Notes: generated by a model from the letters alone, not told the origin. DNA of 64,000 nt from Nocardioidaceae bacterium UBA4001 (GCA_002384855.1 DGBP01000074.1:75365-139364); one strand, 5' to 3'; counted from the stretch's first letter, positions 1 to 8,088 are shown. Made by a program: numbers and translations.

Positions 1-11
1 GGTCGACTGAC

Positions 12-377
12 ATGGAGGTCTGGTTCAACCCCGCCTGCTCGAAGAGCCGCGCCGCCACCGCCCGACTCGACGAGGCCGGCGTCGACTACACGGTGCGGCG
101 CTACCTCGACGAGGCTCCGACCGCCGAGGAGCTGGCCGCGCTGCTCGACCGGCTCGGCCTCGAGCCGTGGGCCCTCGCCCGCACCGGGGAGAGCGTCGCG
201 GAGGAGGCGGGCCTGCAAGACCTGCCGCGCGACGCGGAGCACCGCGACCGCTGGATCGCCGCGATGGTCAGGCACCCGATCCTGATCCAGCGGCCGATCC
301 TCCTCACCGCCGACGGCAACGCGGTGGTGGGCCGCGACCCCGCCTCGGTGCAGGAGGCGATCGACACCGAGCGCTGA
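12..377 (+). CDS. ArsC/Spx-family arsenate reductase-like protein
   Basis: A 121-residue protein of the glutaredoxin-coupled ArsC family. The N-terminus shows a thioredoxin-like beta strand followed by NPACSKSR, with the expected nucleophilic cysteine at residue 9. The C-terminal half has the family signature HPILIQRPIL and a GRD segment. Length fits the family (about 115-140 residues). Members reduce arsenate with glutathione/glutaredoxin or are redox proteins of unknown substrate, and no ars operon partner is visible here. The gene begins 12 bases from the window edge, so its promoter and any upstream partner cannot be seen. The family assignment is firm; the arsenate specificity is inferred. 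Confidence 0.85.
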   Translation: MEVWFNPACSKSRAATARLDEAGVDYTVRRYLDEAPTAEELAALLDRLGLEPWALARTGESVAEEAGLQDLPRDAEHRDRWIAAMVRHPILIQRPILLTADGNAVVGRDPASVQEAIDTER

Positions 378-415
378 ACGACTCCTCGGGCAGCCCGTTC
401 CGGGCGGTCCGGCTC

Positions 416-421
416 TACCCT
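416..421 (+). promoter_or_regulatory. -10 element (TACCCT) of the DUF4126 gene, leaderless
   Basis: TACCCT ends 6 nt before GTG 428. The spacing places the transcription start on or next to the start codon, so the mRNA is probably leaderless. Confidence 0.5.
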
Positions 422-427
422 GGGTCC

Positions 428-1030
428 GTGGACCTGTTGCCGCTGGTGTTCTCGACCGGGTGGGCCAGCGGCGTGAACGCCTACCTGGTCGTGCTGATGC
501 TGGGCGTGCTCGGCCGCACCACCGACGCGGGTGTACCCGACGCCCTGACCCGCACGGACGTGCTGGTCGTGGCCGGGTTCCTGTTCGCGATGGAGTTCGT
601 CGCCGACAAGATCCCCTACATCGACTCCACGTGGGACACGATCTCCACCGCGATCCGCCCTACGGCGGGAGCGGTGATCGCGCTGCTGGTCTCCGGGGAC
701 GCCACGACGCTCGAGCAGGCGATCCTCGTGGCGGTCGGCGGCGGCACCGCCCTGGCCTCCCACGTGGTGAAGACCGGCACCCGGATGGCGATCAACACCT
801 CGCCCGAGCCGGTCAGCAACGTGACCGCGAGCCTCGGTGAGGACATCACCGTGGCCGGCGTGGTGCTGCTCGCGGTCTACCACCCGTGGTGGGCCCTCGG
901 CATCTCCGCCACCCTGCTCCTGACCGGGATGACGGTCGTGGTCCTGCTGATGCGGCGGATCCAGCGAGCCCGCAGGCGACGGCGGGAGCAGCGCGAAAAC
1001 CGGTCGCAGCCCCGGAGCACCCGCCCCTAG
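428..1030 (+). CDS. DUF4126 family integral membrane protein
   Basis: A 200-residue membrane protein beginning MDLLPLVFSTGWASGVNAY, which matches the DUF4126 family (no known function). Several hydrophobic helices are visible, including residues 14-30, 38-56, 75-95 and 140-170, and the tail is very basic (RRRRREQRENR). The segment around FVADKIPYIDSTWDTI is a conserved family block. The same reading frame is open further upstream, but GTG 428 is preferred because it agrees with family N-termini and has a TACCCT hexamer at the leaderless distance. It follows the ArsC-like gene by 50 bp. Confidence 0.8.
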   Translation: MDLLPLVFSTGWASGVNAYLVVLMLGVLGRTTDAGVPDALTRTDVLVVAGFLFAMEFVADKIPYIDSTWDTISTAIRPTAGAVIALLVSGDATTLEQAILVAVGGGTALASHVVKTGTRMAINTSPEPVSNVTASLGEDITVAGVVLLAVYHPWWALGISATLLLTGMTVVVLLMRRIQRARRRRREQRENRSQPRSTRP

Positions 1031-1033
1031 CCT
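1028..1033 (+). promoter_or_regulatory. -10 element (TAGCCT) of the ATP-grasp gene
   Basis: TAGCCT lies 5 nt before ATG 1039 and its first three bases are the stop codon of the preceding gene. The spacing suits a leaderless transcript. Confidence 0.4.
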
Positions 1034-1038
1034 GAGGC

Positions 1039-2568
1039 ATGGACCTCACCGACCCCACCACCCTCGAGCAGTGGCGCCGCCACCTGTCGGGGGTCGTCGC
1101 GGGCCGCAAGGTGATCTGCGGCGTGATGCCACTGGCAGGGATGAACGACCTGGTCCGGCTGCTGGCCGACGCCGGCGCGCGCAAGCCGCTGCTGGCCTAC
1201 AGCTCCCCCGGCGCCGGCCCCACGATCACCGAGGACGACGCGGTCCTGGTCCAGGTCGACGTCGCTCCGCACAGGACGATGACCGAGGAGCTGCGCGCGC
1301 ACGACCAGGTGCTCCGGTCCCTGCCGCAGACGGTGCGTCGGCAGATCGACGACTACGACCCCGAGCACGAGGCGCTCTGGTTCGTCGGCCCGTTCGCCGG
1401 GACCGAGCCGGTCGACGGGCGCGCGGTGCTCGGGGGCCGCGAGCCAGCGTGGGTGGCGCTCGAGGACAAGACCGTCGTCGACGACCTGTGGGACGCGGTC
1501 GGCCAGCCGCGCAGCCCGTCGCAGGTCGTGGAGGTCTCCCCCGCCCTGCCCGGCGAGACCTCCGACCGCTTCGACCGTGGCCACGGTGTCGTCTGGGTCG
1601 CCGACGCCCGGGACGGTTTCAACGGCGGCGGGGAGTTCACCAGGTGGGTGCGCACCCGGGAGGAGCGCGCGCGGGCGTTGGCGTTCTTCGCCGGCCGCGC
1701 CGACCGGGTGCGGGTCATGCCGTTCCTGGAGGGCGTCCCGTGCAGCATCCACGGCTTCGTGCTCCCCGACGGGACCGCTGCCCTGCGGCCCGTCGAGCTG
1801 GCGATCATGCGTGGCGCGGGCCGGCGGTTCCTGTTGGGGGGCCAGGGCACGTCGTGGGACCCGCCCGAGGAGGACCGCATCGCGATGCGGCACCTGGTCC
1901 GACGTACCGGCGCGCTCCTGCGTGACCGGGTCGGGTACCGGGGCGGGTTCGGGATCGACGGGGTGCTGACCGCCGACGGCTTCCGCCCGACCGAGCTCAA
2001 CCCCCGCTTCTCCGGTGGGCTCGCGGTGCAGGCGCGTGCCGTCGACGCGGCGCTGTTCCACCTGCTCCAGCTCAACCTGGTCGCCGGGCGGCACCCGGAG
2101 GTGACCGCCGACGCGTTCGAGGCCTGGGCCCTGCCCGCGCTCGACGCCCACCGGACCGTGCAGGCGAGGGCGCTCGCGCCGCAGCAGCTGGTGGAGGACT
2201 CCCTCGAGGTCGGCGTCCAGTGGGACGGCCACCGGCTGCGCCCGCACGCCGAGGGCAACATGCGGCTCGTGGTGGGGCGCAGCCCGGTCGGTGCGTTCGC
2301 CAAGGTCGACATCCTCGAGGGCACGCCCCTGCCCGGGCGGGTGGGGCCGTTGAACGCGGCGCTGGTCCGGTTCCTCGACGAGGAGCTCGACGCCGGGTTC
2401 GGCCCGGTCGAGCCGGCGCCCGACGTACGACGCCGGGGCGGCCCGGCGGACCACGACGGCCGGTCGACCGAGAGGTCACACGACGAGCAGCGCGACCACG
2501 ACCACCGCGAGGTTGGCCACGATCTCGCCGACGCCGACCTGTTCGGGGGTCAGCCCACGGCCCGGTAG
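1039..2568 (+). CDS. ATP-grasp domain protein
   Basis: A 509-residue protein of the carbamoyl-phosphate-synthase-like ATP-grasp superfamily. An N-terminal pre-ATP-grasp region (residues about 15-140) is followed by the ATP-grasp fold. Visible motifs include FNGGGEFTRWV, VRVMPFLEGVPCSIHG and PTELNPRFSGGL, the last supplying the Mg/ATP-binding Glu and Asn. Such enzymes ligate a carboxylate to an amine or thiol through an acylphosphate. The substrate cannot be told from the sequence. The last 30 or so residues are rich in H, D and R and lie antisense to the neighbouring YwiC-like gene, so the natural C-terminus may have been near residue 475. Confidence 0.75.
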   Translation: MDLTDPTTLEQWRRHLSGVVAGRKVICGVMPLAGMNDLVRLLADAGARKPLLAYSSPGAGPTITEDDAVLVQVDVAPHRTMTEELRAHDQVLRSLPQTVRRQIDDYDPEHEALWFVGPFAGTEPVDGRAVLGGREPAWVALEDKTVVDDLWDAVGQPRSPSQVVEVSPALPGETSDRFDRGHGVVWVADARDGFNGGGEFTRWVRTREERARALAFFAGRADRVRVMPFLEGVPCSIHGFVLPDGTAALRPVELAIMRGAGRRFLLGGQGTSWDPPEEDRIAMRHLVRRTGALLRDRVGYRGGFGIDGVLTADGFRPTELNPRFSGGLAVQARAVDAALFHLLQLNLVAGRHPEVTADAFEAWALPALDAHRTVQARALAPQQLVEDSLEVGVQWDGHRLRPHAEGNMRLVVGRSPVGAFAKVDILEGTPLPGRVGPLNAALVRFLDEELDAGFGPVEPAPDVRRRGGPADHDGRSTERSHDEQRDHDHREVGHDLADADLFGGQPTAR

Positions 2569-3243
2569 CACCGCCGCGCGCACGGCCAGGACACCGAACA
2601 CCACGCCCAGCCACCACGACACGAACGCCATGGCGAGGGCGACCGCGACGTGGTACCCGACAGACAGCCGGTAGTGGGTCCGGCTGTCGCGCTCGCGGAT
2701 CATCGTCTTGACGTAGAACAACGTCCCGACGAAGTAGCCGCCGAGCACCACCGTGAGGGTCCAGGCGGTGGCCCGGTCGGTGCCGCCGCCGGCGTCGTAG
2801 ACCACCGGGGTCATCAGCACGGCGGCCACGATCGTGACGAGGCCGCCGGCCAGAGAACGGTCCTGTCGGCGGGAGGCGAACCACAGCCCCGCCAGCAGCA
2901 ACGGCACGAACAGCGGCACCCACACGACCAGGTCGGGCCGGACGAGGAGCACGGCCGCGCCGAGCGGCAGGGCAGCGAGTGCGTAGGCCCGCACCGGCGG
3001 GAGGTACCTCGCCCGACGCCCCGACCTCAGCCACAGCCCGGCGGCGAAGAAGGCGAGGTAGCCGACGAACCACAGCAGCACCAACGGCAGATGGACCCAC
3101 CGGGGGGACGTGGCCACCACCCCGACGACGACGGGGCTGACGAGCATGCTCCAGGCGCCGTGCTGGTTCGGGACCCAGCCCGGACCACGACGGCGTCGGC
3201 GCCGCGGCGCGGAGGGCGAGGGTGCGGTGGGCGGTGTGGCCAC
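2476..3243 (-). CDS. YwiC-like integral membrane protein
   Basis: A 255-residue polytopic membrane protein of the YwiC-like family. The hallmark N-terminal segment WVPNQHGAWSMLVSP is at about residues 20-34 and seven or eight hydrophobic helices follow. Function is unknown; YwiC in Bacillus lies beside nitrate-respiration genes, and nothing like that is visible here. GTG 3243 is chosen because a TACGCT hexamer sits 6 nt upstream and the family start lies just downstream; a longer in-frame extension is rejected as antisense of the FAD oxidoreductase. The 3' end overlaps the convergent ATP-grasp gene by 93 bp. Confidence 0.8.
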   Translation of the reverse strand: MATPPTAPSPSAPRRRRRRGPGWVPNQHGAWSMLVSPVVVGVVATSPRWVHLPLVLLWFVGYLAFFAAGLWLRSGRRARYLPPVRAYALAALPLGAAVLLVRPDLVVWVPLFVPLLLAGLWFASRRQDRSLAGGLVTIVAAVLMTPVVYDAGGGTDRATAWTLTVVLGGYFVGTLFYVKTMIRERDSRTHYRLSVGYHVAVALAMAFVSWWLGVVFGVLAVRAAVLPGRGLTPEQVGVGEIVANLAVVVVALLVV

Positions 3244-3249
3244 ACGGTC

Positions 3250-3255
3250 AGCGTA
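3250..3255 (-). promoter_or_regulatory. -10 element (TACGCT) of the YwiC-like gene
   Basis: On the minus strand TACGCT is separated by 6 nt from GTG 3243, the leaderless arrangement. Confidence 0.5.
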
Positions 3256-3312
3256 TTCCGGCGCCCGCGCCAGCCGCGGCCGGGCGACAGACCCGGCCGG
3301 CAGGCCGGTCAG

Positions 3313-3318
3313 TAGGCT
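3313..3318 (+). promoter_or_regulatory. -10 element (TAGGCT) of the FAD oxidoreductase gene
   Basis: TAGGCT lies 8 nt before ATG 3327. It is only about 60 bp from the divergent YwiC promoter hexamer. Confidence 0.5.
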
Positions 3319-3326
3319 CGGGCCCC

Positions 3327-4631
3327 ATGGCGGACGTGGTCGTGGTCGGTGGGGGGCTCGGCGGCTCGGCGAGTGCCGCCCGGCTCGCCAAGCTCGGCCA
3401 TCGCGTGACGCTCGTCGAGCGCCGTGACCAGGTCGGCGGAGCGCTCGGCTACGTGGAGCGGGACGGGTTCCGCTGGGACGCCGGACCGGTGTCGACCGCA
3501 CTGCCTGCGGTGCTGCGCGACCTCTTCCGCAAGTCCGGCCGCCCCCTGGAGCGCGAGCTCGAGCTGGTCCCGCTCGACCCGATCCGGGAGCACCGGTTCG
3601 AGGACGGCTCGGTGCTGCCGCTGCCGGCGGGCAGCCGGTCGGCCCAGCACGCCGCGATCGAGGAGGCTCTCGGCGGCGACCTCGGGGACCGCTGGCTGGA
3701 CTACACCCACGGCTTCGCCGACACGTGGAACCTGCTGCGCCGCCACTTCCTCGAACGGCCCTGGTCCCCCGAGCACGCCGGTCGGGAGGTCCGGGCAATC
3801 CTCTCCTCGCGGGCGACGCTGCGGAAGACGGTCGTCCGCGCGTTCAAGGACGAGCGGCTGCGCGCCCTCGCCTGGCACGCCGCCGTGATGGAGGGGCACG
3901 ACCCCCGCAACGTGCCGGCGTGGACCGGGATGACGGCCTACGTCGAGCAGAACTTCGGGGTGTGGACCGTCCCCGACGGGATGGGCGCCTTCGGTGCGGC
4001 ACTGACCAAGCGGCTGGCCGAACGACGGGTGGACGTCCGGCTCGGTACGACGGTGCGCGACGTGCCCGTGCGTGACGGCCGGGCCGTCGGGGTGGAGACC
4101 GACGCGGGGACCCTCGACGCCGACGTCGTGGTCTGCGCGGTCGACCCCCGGTCCCTCCCGTCGCTGGCGCACCTGGCCCGGCGGACGATGCCCGCGATGC
4201 CCCCGGTGGTGACCCACCTGGGCCTGCGGGGCGACGTGCCGGACCTGGCCCACGAGGTCGTCCTCCACGGCGACCCGCTGCTCGTCGTACGCACCAAAGG
4301 TCGGGCGCCCGAGGGCAGTGCCGCCTGGACTGTGCTCGGCCGCGGCCGGCTCGCCGAGGACCTGGTCACCGCCCTGGCCCGGCGCGGCCTCGACGTGCGC
4401 GACCACGTGGTGGTGCGGGTCGACCGGTCGCCGAGGGACCTCGTCGAGGAGTGGGGAGGGTCGCCGTACGGGGTGCTCTGGCAGGGCCGCACGACGCTGG
4501 ACCGGCGACCGGGCACCACGTCGGGGTGGCCGAACCTGTTCTTCGCCGGCGCCCACGCCGCCCCCGGGGCCGGGGTGCCGTTCGCGGGGCTCGGCGCCGC
4601 GCTGGTCGCCCAGGCCGTCGGCAAGGCCTGA
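3327..4631 (+). CDS. Phytoene desaturase-like FAD-dependent oxidoreductase
   Basis: A 434-residue flavoprotein. The N-terminus VVVVGGGLGGSASAARLAKLGH is a GxGxxG Rossmann FAD-binding motif, followed by VERRDQVGG for ribose binding. The C-terminus NLFFAGAHAAPGAGVPFAGLGAAL is the second FAD-contact motif of the phytoene dehydrogenase/amine oxidase superfamily. Members desaturate or isomerise carotenoids, or act on other hydrophobic substrates. No phytoene synthase is nearby, although a prenyl diphosphate synthase lies 1.1 kb downstream beyond MetF. The substrate is therefore open. ATG 3327 is supported by the TAGGCT hexamer. The gene converges on metF across an inverted repeat. Confidence 0.8.
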   Translation: MADVVVVGGGLGGSASAARLAKLGHRVTLVERRDQVGGALGYVERDGFRWDAGPVSTALPAVLRDLFRKSGRPLERELELVPLDPIREHRFEDGSVLPLPAGSRSAQHAAIEEALGGDLGDRWLDYTHGFADTWNLLRRHFLERPWSPEHAGREVRAILSSRATLRKTVVRAFKDERLRALAWHAAVMEGHDPRNVPAWTGMTAYVEQNFGVWTVPDGMGAFGAALTKRLAERRVDVRLGTTVRDVPVRDGRAVGVETDAGTLDADVVVCAVDPRSLPSLAHLARRTMPAMPPVVTHLGLRGDVPDLAHEVVLHGDPLLVVRTKGRAPEGSAAWTVLGRGRLAEDLVTALARRGLDVRDHVVVRVDRSPRDLVEEWGGSPYGVLWQGRTTLDRRPGTTSGWPNLFFAGAHAAPGAGVPFAGLGAALVAQAVGKA

Positions 4632-4647
4632 GGACCCGGCCGCCTCC

Positions 4648-4735
4648 GCTTTCCCACGTTCACCTGGGGTAGCACGACTTACCGCATGAAATATCACGCG
4701 GTAGGAACCGCTTTCCCAGGTGAACGTGGGAAAGC
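4648..4735. repeat. Composite inverted repeat between convergent genes
   Basis: A perfect 21-bp inverted repeat (arms 4648-4668 and 4715-4735) encloses a second palindrome, TACCGC...GCGGTA, at 4680-4703. The right arm is also part of its own small hairpin, GCTTTCCCA...TGGGAAAGC (4710-4735). The element fills the gap between the converging FAD oxidoreductase and metF genes. It could act as a bidirectional terminator, but it lacks T-tracts and resembles a REP-type intergenic element. I noticed no second copy in the window. Confidence 0.7.
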
Positions 4736-4751
4736 AACCGGGGCCCCGGTC

Positions 4752-5666
4752 TCAGGCCACCGACGACCGCAGGTTCGCGTAGATGTCGCGAGTCGCCCGG
4801 GACCGGTTCAGGGTGTAGAAGTGCAGCCCCGGCGCACCGCCCGCAAGCAGCCGGTCGCACAGCTCGGTCGCGATCTGCACGCCCTCGTCGCGCACCGCGG
4901 CCGCGTCGTCGCCGTGACGAGCCACCCGCTCGACCACCTCCGGCGGCACCTCGCGGCCGGAGAGCTCGGCCATCCGCTTGACCTGGCGCAGGTTCGTGAT
5001 CGGCATGATGCCCGGGATGATCGGCATGTCGACGCCGGCCGCCTCTGCCCGCTCGAGCATCGCGAAGTAGTCGTCGGAGCGGAAGAACAGCTCGGTGATC
5101 GCGAACTCCGCGCCGGCGTCCTGCTTCAGGCGCAGCACGTGCGCGTCGTGGTCCAGCGACGACGCCTCCCGGTGCCCGAGGGGGAAGGCCGCCACCCCGA
5201 CGCAGAAGTCGCCCAGGGACCTCACCAGCTCGACGAGCTCGGTGGCGTACGACAGGCCTCCCTCGGTCGGGGTCCACGGCGTCCCGGGCCCCGCGAGCGG
5301 GTCGCCGCGCAGGGCGAGGATGTTGCGGATCCCGGCGTCGGCGAACGAGCCGATCACCGTGCGCAGCTCGTCGCGGGAGTGCCCGACGCAGGTCAGGTGC
5401 GCCAGTGGCGTCATCGACGTGTCGGTGGCGATCCGGTGGGTCACCCGCAGGGTGCGGTCGCGGGTCGAGCCGCCGGCGCCGTACGTCACGGACACGAACG
5501 TCGGGTGCAGCTGCTCGAGCTCGCGCAGCGCCGTCCACAGCTGGGTCTCGCCCGCCTCGTCCTTCGGCGGGAAGAACTCGAACGAGAACGACTTCTCGCC
5601 CGCGTCGATGAGGTCCCGGACCGTCCGGGCACCGCCGGGCATGCGTGAGGGAAGTCCGAGAGCCAT
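4752..5666 (-). CDS. metF: 5,10-methylenetetrahydrofolate reductase MetF
   Basis: A 304-residue TIM-barrel flavoprotein reducing 5,10-methylene-THF to 5-methyl-THF, the methyl donor for methionine synthesis. Motifs include FSFEFFPPKDEAGE near the start, with the catalytic Glu, then VSVTYGAGGSTRDRT, NILALRGDPL and ITELFFRSDDYFAML, all typical of MetF. Length matches bacterial enzymes (about 290-310). The ATG at 5666 has TATCCT 6 nt upstream, and the divergent prenyl synthase starts 62 bp away. In mycobacteria the equivalent position next to idsA2 is held by Rv2172c, a MetF-like reductase. Confidence 0.93.
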   Translation of the reverse strand: MALGLPSRMPGGARTVRDLIDAGEKSFSFEFFPPKDEAGETQLWTALRELEQLHPTFVSVTYGAGGSTRDRTLRVTHRIATDTSMTPLAHLTCVGHSRDELRTVIGSFADAGIRNILALRGDPLAGPGTPWTPTEGGLSYATELVELVRSLGDFCVGVAAFPLGHREASSLDHDAHVLRLKQDAGAEFAITELFFRSDDYFAMLERAEAAGVDMPIIPGIMPITNLRQVKRMAELSGREVPPEVVERVARHGDDAAAVRDEGVQIATELCDRLLAGGAPGLHFYTLNRSRATRDIYANLRSSVA

Positions 5667-5672
5667 GCCTCA

Positions 5673-5678
5673 AGGATA
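5673..5678 (-). promoter_or_regulatory. -10 element (TATCCT) of metF
   Basis: Minus-strand TATCCT is followed after 6 nt by the metF ATG, consistent with leaderless transcription. Confidence 0.5.
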
Positions 5679-5714
5679 GGTGGGTGGGCCCGGCCCACCC
5701 GGCACTGTCCAAAG

Positions 5715-5720
5715 TAGGCT
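5715..5720 (+). promoter_or_regulatory. -10 element (TAGGCT) of the prenyl synthase gene
   Basis: TAGGCT lies 7 nt before GTG 5728. It faces the metF hexamer about 40 bp away. Confidence 0.5.
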
Positions 5721-5727
5721 CGCGGCC

Positions 5728-6813
5728 GTGACCTCCGCCGACCAGACCACCTCCGCCTGGGACGCCGACGCCTTCCGCGCCTCGGTCCAGTCGACCCTCG
5801 ACGACTTCGTCGACGCCCAGGCGCTCCGGCTCGCCGAGCTCGGGCCCGACGCCGACCTGCTCGTGACCGCGGCCCGTCAGGCACTGTCGGGGGGCAAGCG
5901 CTTCCGGGCGGCGTTCTGCTACTGGGGCTTCCGTGCCGCGCACGAGGAGGAGTACGACGAGCAGCGGCTGCTCCGGGCCGCCGCCGCCCTCGAGATCCTC
6001 CACGCGAGCGCGCTGGTGCACGACGACTTCATGGATGCCTCCGACACCCGCCGCGGGCGGCCCGCCACCCACCGCGCCTTCGAGCAGACCCATCGCGAGT
6101 CCGGCTGGGGCGGCGACCCGGAGCAGTACGGCGCCGCCGCGGCGATCCTGCTCGGGGACCTGCTGCTGTCGTGGGCCGACGAGCTGCTGCGCTCCTGCGG
6201 GTTCGACGAGGCGCAGGTGCTCGACGCGCTCGGCTACTTCGACACCACCCGCAGCGAGGTGATCGCCGGGCAGTTCCTCGACGTCTCGGTCCAGGCCCGG
6301 CGGGCCTCCGACGTCGAGGCCGCGATGACCGTGCTGCGCTACAAGTCGGCCAAGTACTCCGTCGAGCGGCCGCTCCACATCGGCGCCGCCCTGGCCGGGG
6401 CCTCACCGGAGGTGTTCGCGGCGCTCAGCGACTTCGGGCTGCCGCTCGGCGAGGCCTTCCAGCTGCGCGACGACCTGCTCGGGGTCTTCGGCGACCCGGA
6501 GGTGACGGGGAAGCCGGCGGGCGACGACCTCGTCGAGGGCAAGCGCACCGTCCTGGTCGCCCTCACCCTCGAGCACGCGCCCGAGGAGCGGGCCGCCCAC
6601 CTCGACGAGCGGCTCGGCACCCAGCTCGACGCCGCCGAGGTGGACACGCTGCGCGCGATCATCGAGGAATCCGGGGCGCACGCCCGGGTGGAGTCGATGA
6701 TCGACGAGCTGACCTCCCGGTGCCTGGGCGCGCTCGACGCGGCACCGGTCACCGTCTCGGCGCGGGCCGTGCTGCGCGACCTCGCGGCCGCCGCGACCCA
6801 GCGCGCGCTCTGA
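5728..6813 (+). CDS. idsA2: Polyprenyl (geranylgeranyl-type) diphosphate synthase
   Basis: A 361-residue trans-isoprenyl diphosphate synthase. The first aspartate-rich motif is DDFMDASDTRRGRPA, preceded by ALVHDD; the second is QLRDDLLGVFGDP. GKRFRA and YKSAKYSVERP are further substrate-binding segments. It condenses isopentenyl diphosphate with allylic diphosphates to make a C20-type chain for polyprenols, quinones or carotenoids; chain length is not readable here. The position beside metF and near Rv2175c/pknL matches mycobacterial idsA2 (Rv2173). GTG 5728 is chosen over an upstream in-frame start because of the TAGGCT hexamer and the family length. Confidence 0.88.
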   Translation: MTSADQTTSAWDADAFRASVQSTLDDFVDAQALRLAELGPDADLLVTAARQALSGGKRFRAAFCYWGFRAAHEEEYDEQRLLRAAAALEILHASALVHDDFMDASDTRRGRPATHRAFEQTHRESGWGGDPEQYGAAAAILLGDLLLSWADELLRSCGFDEAQVLDALGYFDTTRSEVIAGQFLDVSVQARRASDVEAAMTVLRYKSAKYSVERPLHIGAALAGASPEVFAALSDFGLPLGEAFQLRDDLLGVFGDPEVTGKPAGDDLVEGKRTVLVALTLEHAPEERAAHLDERLGTQLDAAEVDTLRAIIEESGAHARVESMIDELTSRCLGALDAAPVTVSARAVLRDLAAAATQRAL

Positions 6814-6929
6814 CACCGACATGCCCGGCCGCACACGCGGGCCGTTCCGCTGGTCGGCACGCGGACCGTCCCCGCGTCACGTGGAGCGCCCCCGCCGAGG
6901 GGACCCGGACAGCGAAAGACGGCCCGCTG

Positions 6930-7370
6930 TCAGTGCGGACCGTCGGGAAGCTCGGGCACCTCGAGGTCGGGGCCCTCGCCACGGAGCAGGACGGCGAGCT
7001 GGTCACCACCACCTCCGTGGGCCCGGCTGCCGAGGGCCCTCAAGGCTTCGGTGAACGCCTCCTCGTCGGCCCGGGCCAGCGGGCTCCAACCCTCCCACAG
7101 GAGGACCACCCCCTTGTGTCCCTGGGCGGTCACCTCCTCGAGGTGGGCCTCCACACCGGGGAGTCCGTCACCGTCGTCGGGCAGGTCCAGGGCCGCGCCG
7201 AGCGCCTTGCCGAAGGTGTCCCTGTCCTCGACCATCCAGCCGTCGACGTACCCGAACCGCCAGTCGGCCTTCTCGACCGCGTGCGCCACGTCGTCGACGC
7301 GCGCCGCGTTGTGCCACAGGTAGACGTCGGGCGGAGTGTGCCCGGCAAGGAGTGCTGCGAGACCGCTCAT
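6930..7370 (-). CDS. Barstar-like (barnase inhibitor) family protein
   Basis: A 146-residue acidic protein resembling the barstar family. It shows a short N-terminal strand/helix (PDVYLWHNAARVDDVAHAVE), a central GYVDGWMVEDRDTFGKALGAAL segment and a terminal strand-helix (GVVLLWEGWSPLARADEEAF). Barstar inhibits secreted ribonucleases, but many actinobacterial homologues have no barnase partner, and none is seen here. ATG 7370 is preferred over an upstream start because GAGAGGA precedes it by about 7 nt. In M. tuberculosis this slot between idsA2 and Rv2175c holds mptA, so the gene is a replacement at a conserved locus. Confidence 0.6.
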   Translation of the reverse strand: MSGLAALLAGHTPPDVYLWHNAARVDDVAHAVEKADWRFGYVDGWMVEDRDTFGKALGAALDLPDDGDGLPGVEAHLEEVTAQGHKGVVLLWEGWSPLARADEEAFTEALRALGSRAHGGGGDQLAVLLRGEGPDLEVPELPDGPH

Positions 7371-7517
7371 CGTTGATCCTCTCGAGGACTTGGTCACCGG
7401 CGACCCAGGTGTGCCCGCCGGTCTGGCACCTGCCCCGACTCTAACGACGAGCGAGCGACGGCGGCAGGGGTCGAAAGGCCCGGACCGGACAACGCCACGA
7501 GATCCCCGTGGGGACCG

Positions 7518-7895
7518 TCAGAAGGCCATCGCCTGCGCCCGGCGCTTGACCTCCGAGCCGCGGTTCTCGCGCAGCGCGTCGATGGGGCGTCCGGGCAGCG
7601 TGTCGTCGGCGGTGAACAGCCAGGTGAGGGCCGCGCGGTGGTCGTAGCCGCCGTCGTGCAGCACGACCAGCACCCCGGGCACCCCCTTCACGATCTCGCC
7701 GTCCATGATCAGCGCGGCGGGCACCTTCTGCCCGGCTCCGGGCGAGGGTACGGCGGCGGCGAGCTGGTGCTCCCGGATGAGCTGACGGACCTTGCTCACG
7801 CTCACGCCGAGCCGGTCGCCGGCCTGGCTCCAGTCGAGCCACTCCCCCACGAGGGTGTCGAGGTCGTCTCCGGTCGGGGTCGATGCGGTGTCCAC
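7518..7895 (-). CDS. Rv2175c-family winged-helix DNA-binding protein
   Basis: A 125-residue protein matching the Rv2175c family: an N-terminal helix-turn-helix (WLDWSQAGDRLGVSVSKVRQL, residues about 18-38) followed by a small C-terminal domain (YDHRAALTWLFTADDTLPGRPIDAL). In M. tuberculosis Rv2175c is a DNA-binding substrate of the kinase PknL encoded next door; that relation is known for the homologue and inferred here. A threonine-containing N-terminal tail (MDTASTPTGDD) resembles the phosphorylated region. It is divergent from the LysM/transglycosylase gene, which lies between it and the PknL homologue. The start is GTG 7895. Confidence 0.8.
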   Translation of the reverse strand: MDTASTPTGDDLDTLVGEWLDWSQAGDRLGVSVSKVRQLIREHQLAAAVPSPGAGQKVPAALIMDGEIVKGVPGVLVVLHDGGYDHRAALTWLFTADDTLPGRPIDALRENRGSEVKRRAQAMAF

Positions 7896-8020
7896 GACCG
7901 CAACTGTGCCACCGGTCCCCCGAGCGCCGCCAATCGTGCCGCGCCCCAGTCACTTCTGTCACACCAGCCCCCTTTACCTCTGGTTTTACTTTTGTCACAG
8001 TGGGGAGAACGCGACTGACA

Positions 8021-8061
8021 GTCCGCGTCGCGCACCGCGGCACCCACCGTGCGCGACGGAC
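8021..8061 (+). other. Stem-loop in the leader of the LysM/transglycosylase gene
   Basis: GTCGCGCAC (8027-8035) pairs with GTGCGCGAC (8049-8057), and flanking GTCC/GGAC extends the helix across a small bulge. It lies 28 nt before the start codon. I could not match it to a known riboswitch class. Confidence 0.4.
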
Positions 8062-8088
8062 CCGGCAGCCACCGACGAAAGGGCCTTC

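Noticed and set aside
101..883. Long minus-strand open frame antisense to the ArsC-like and DUF4126 genes
   Set aside because: Arg/His/Gly-rich composition typical of antisense frames in high-GC DNA, with no motif and no ribosome binding site.
4660..6378. 572-codon minus-strand frame across metF and the prenyl synthase gene
   Set aside because: It runs through the true metF in another frame and antisense to the prenyl synthase; low-complexity residues, no family features.
8021..8088. Possible c-di-AMP riboswitch before the LysM/transglycosylase gene
   Set aside because: A stem-loop exists but none of the ydaO core blocks (GGGGTGAATC, CCGAACCCGTCAGC) is present, unlike at 48.7 kb.
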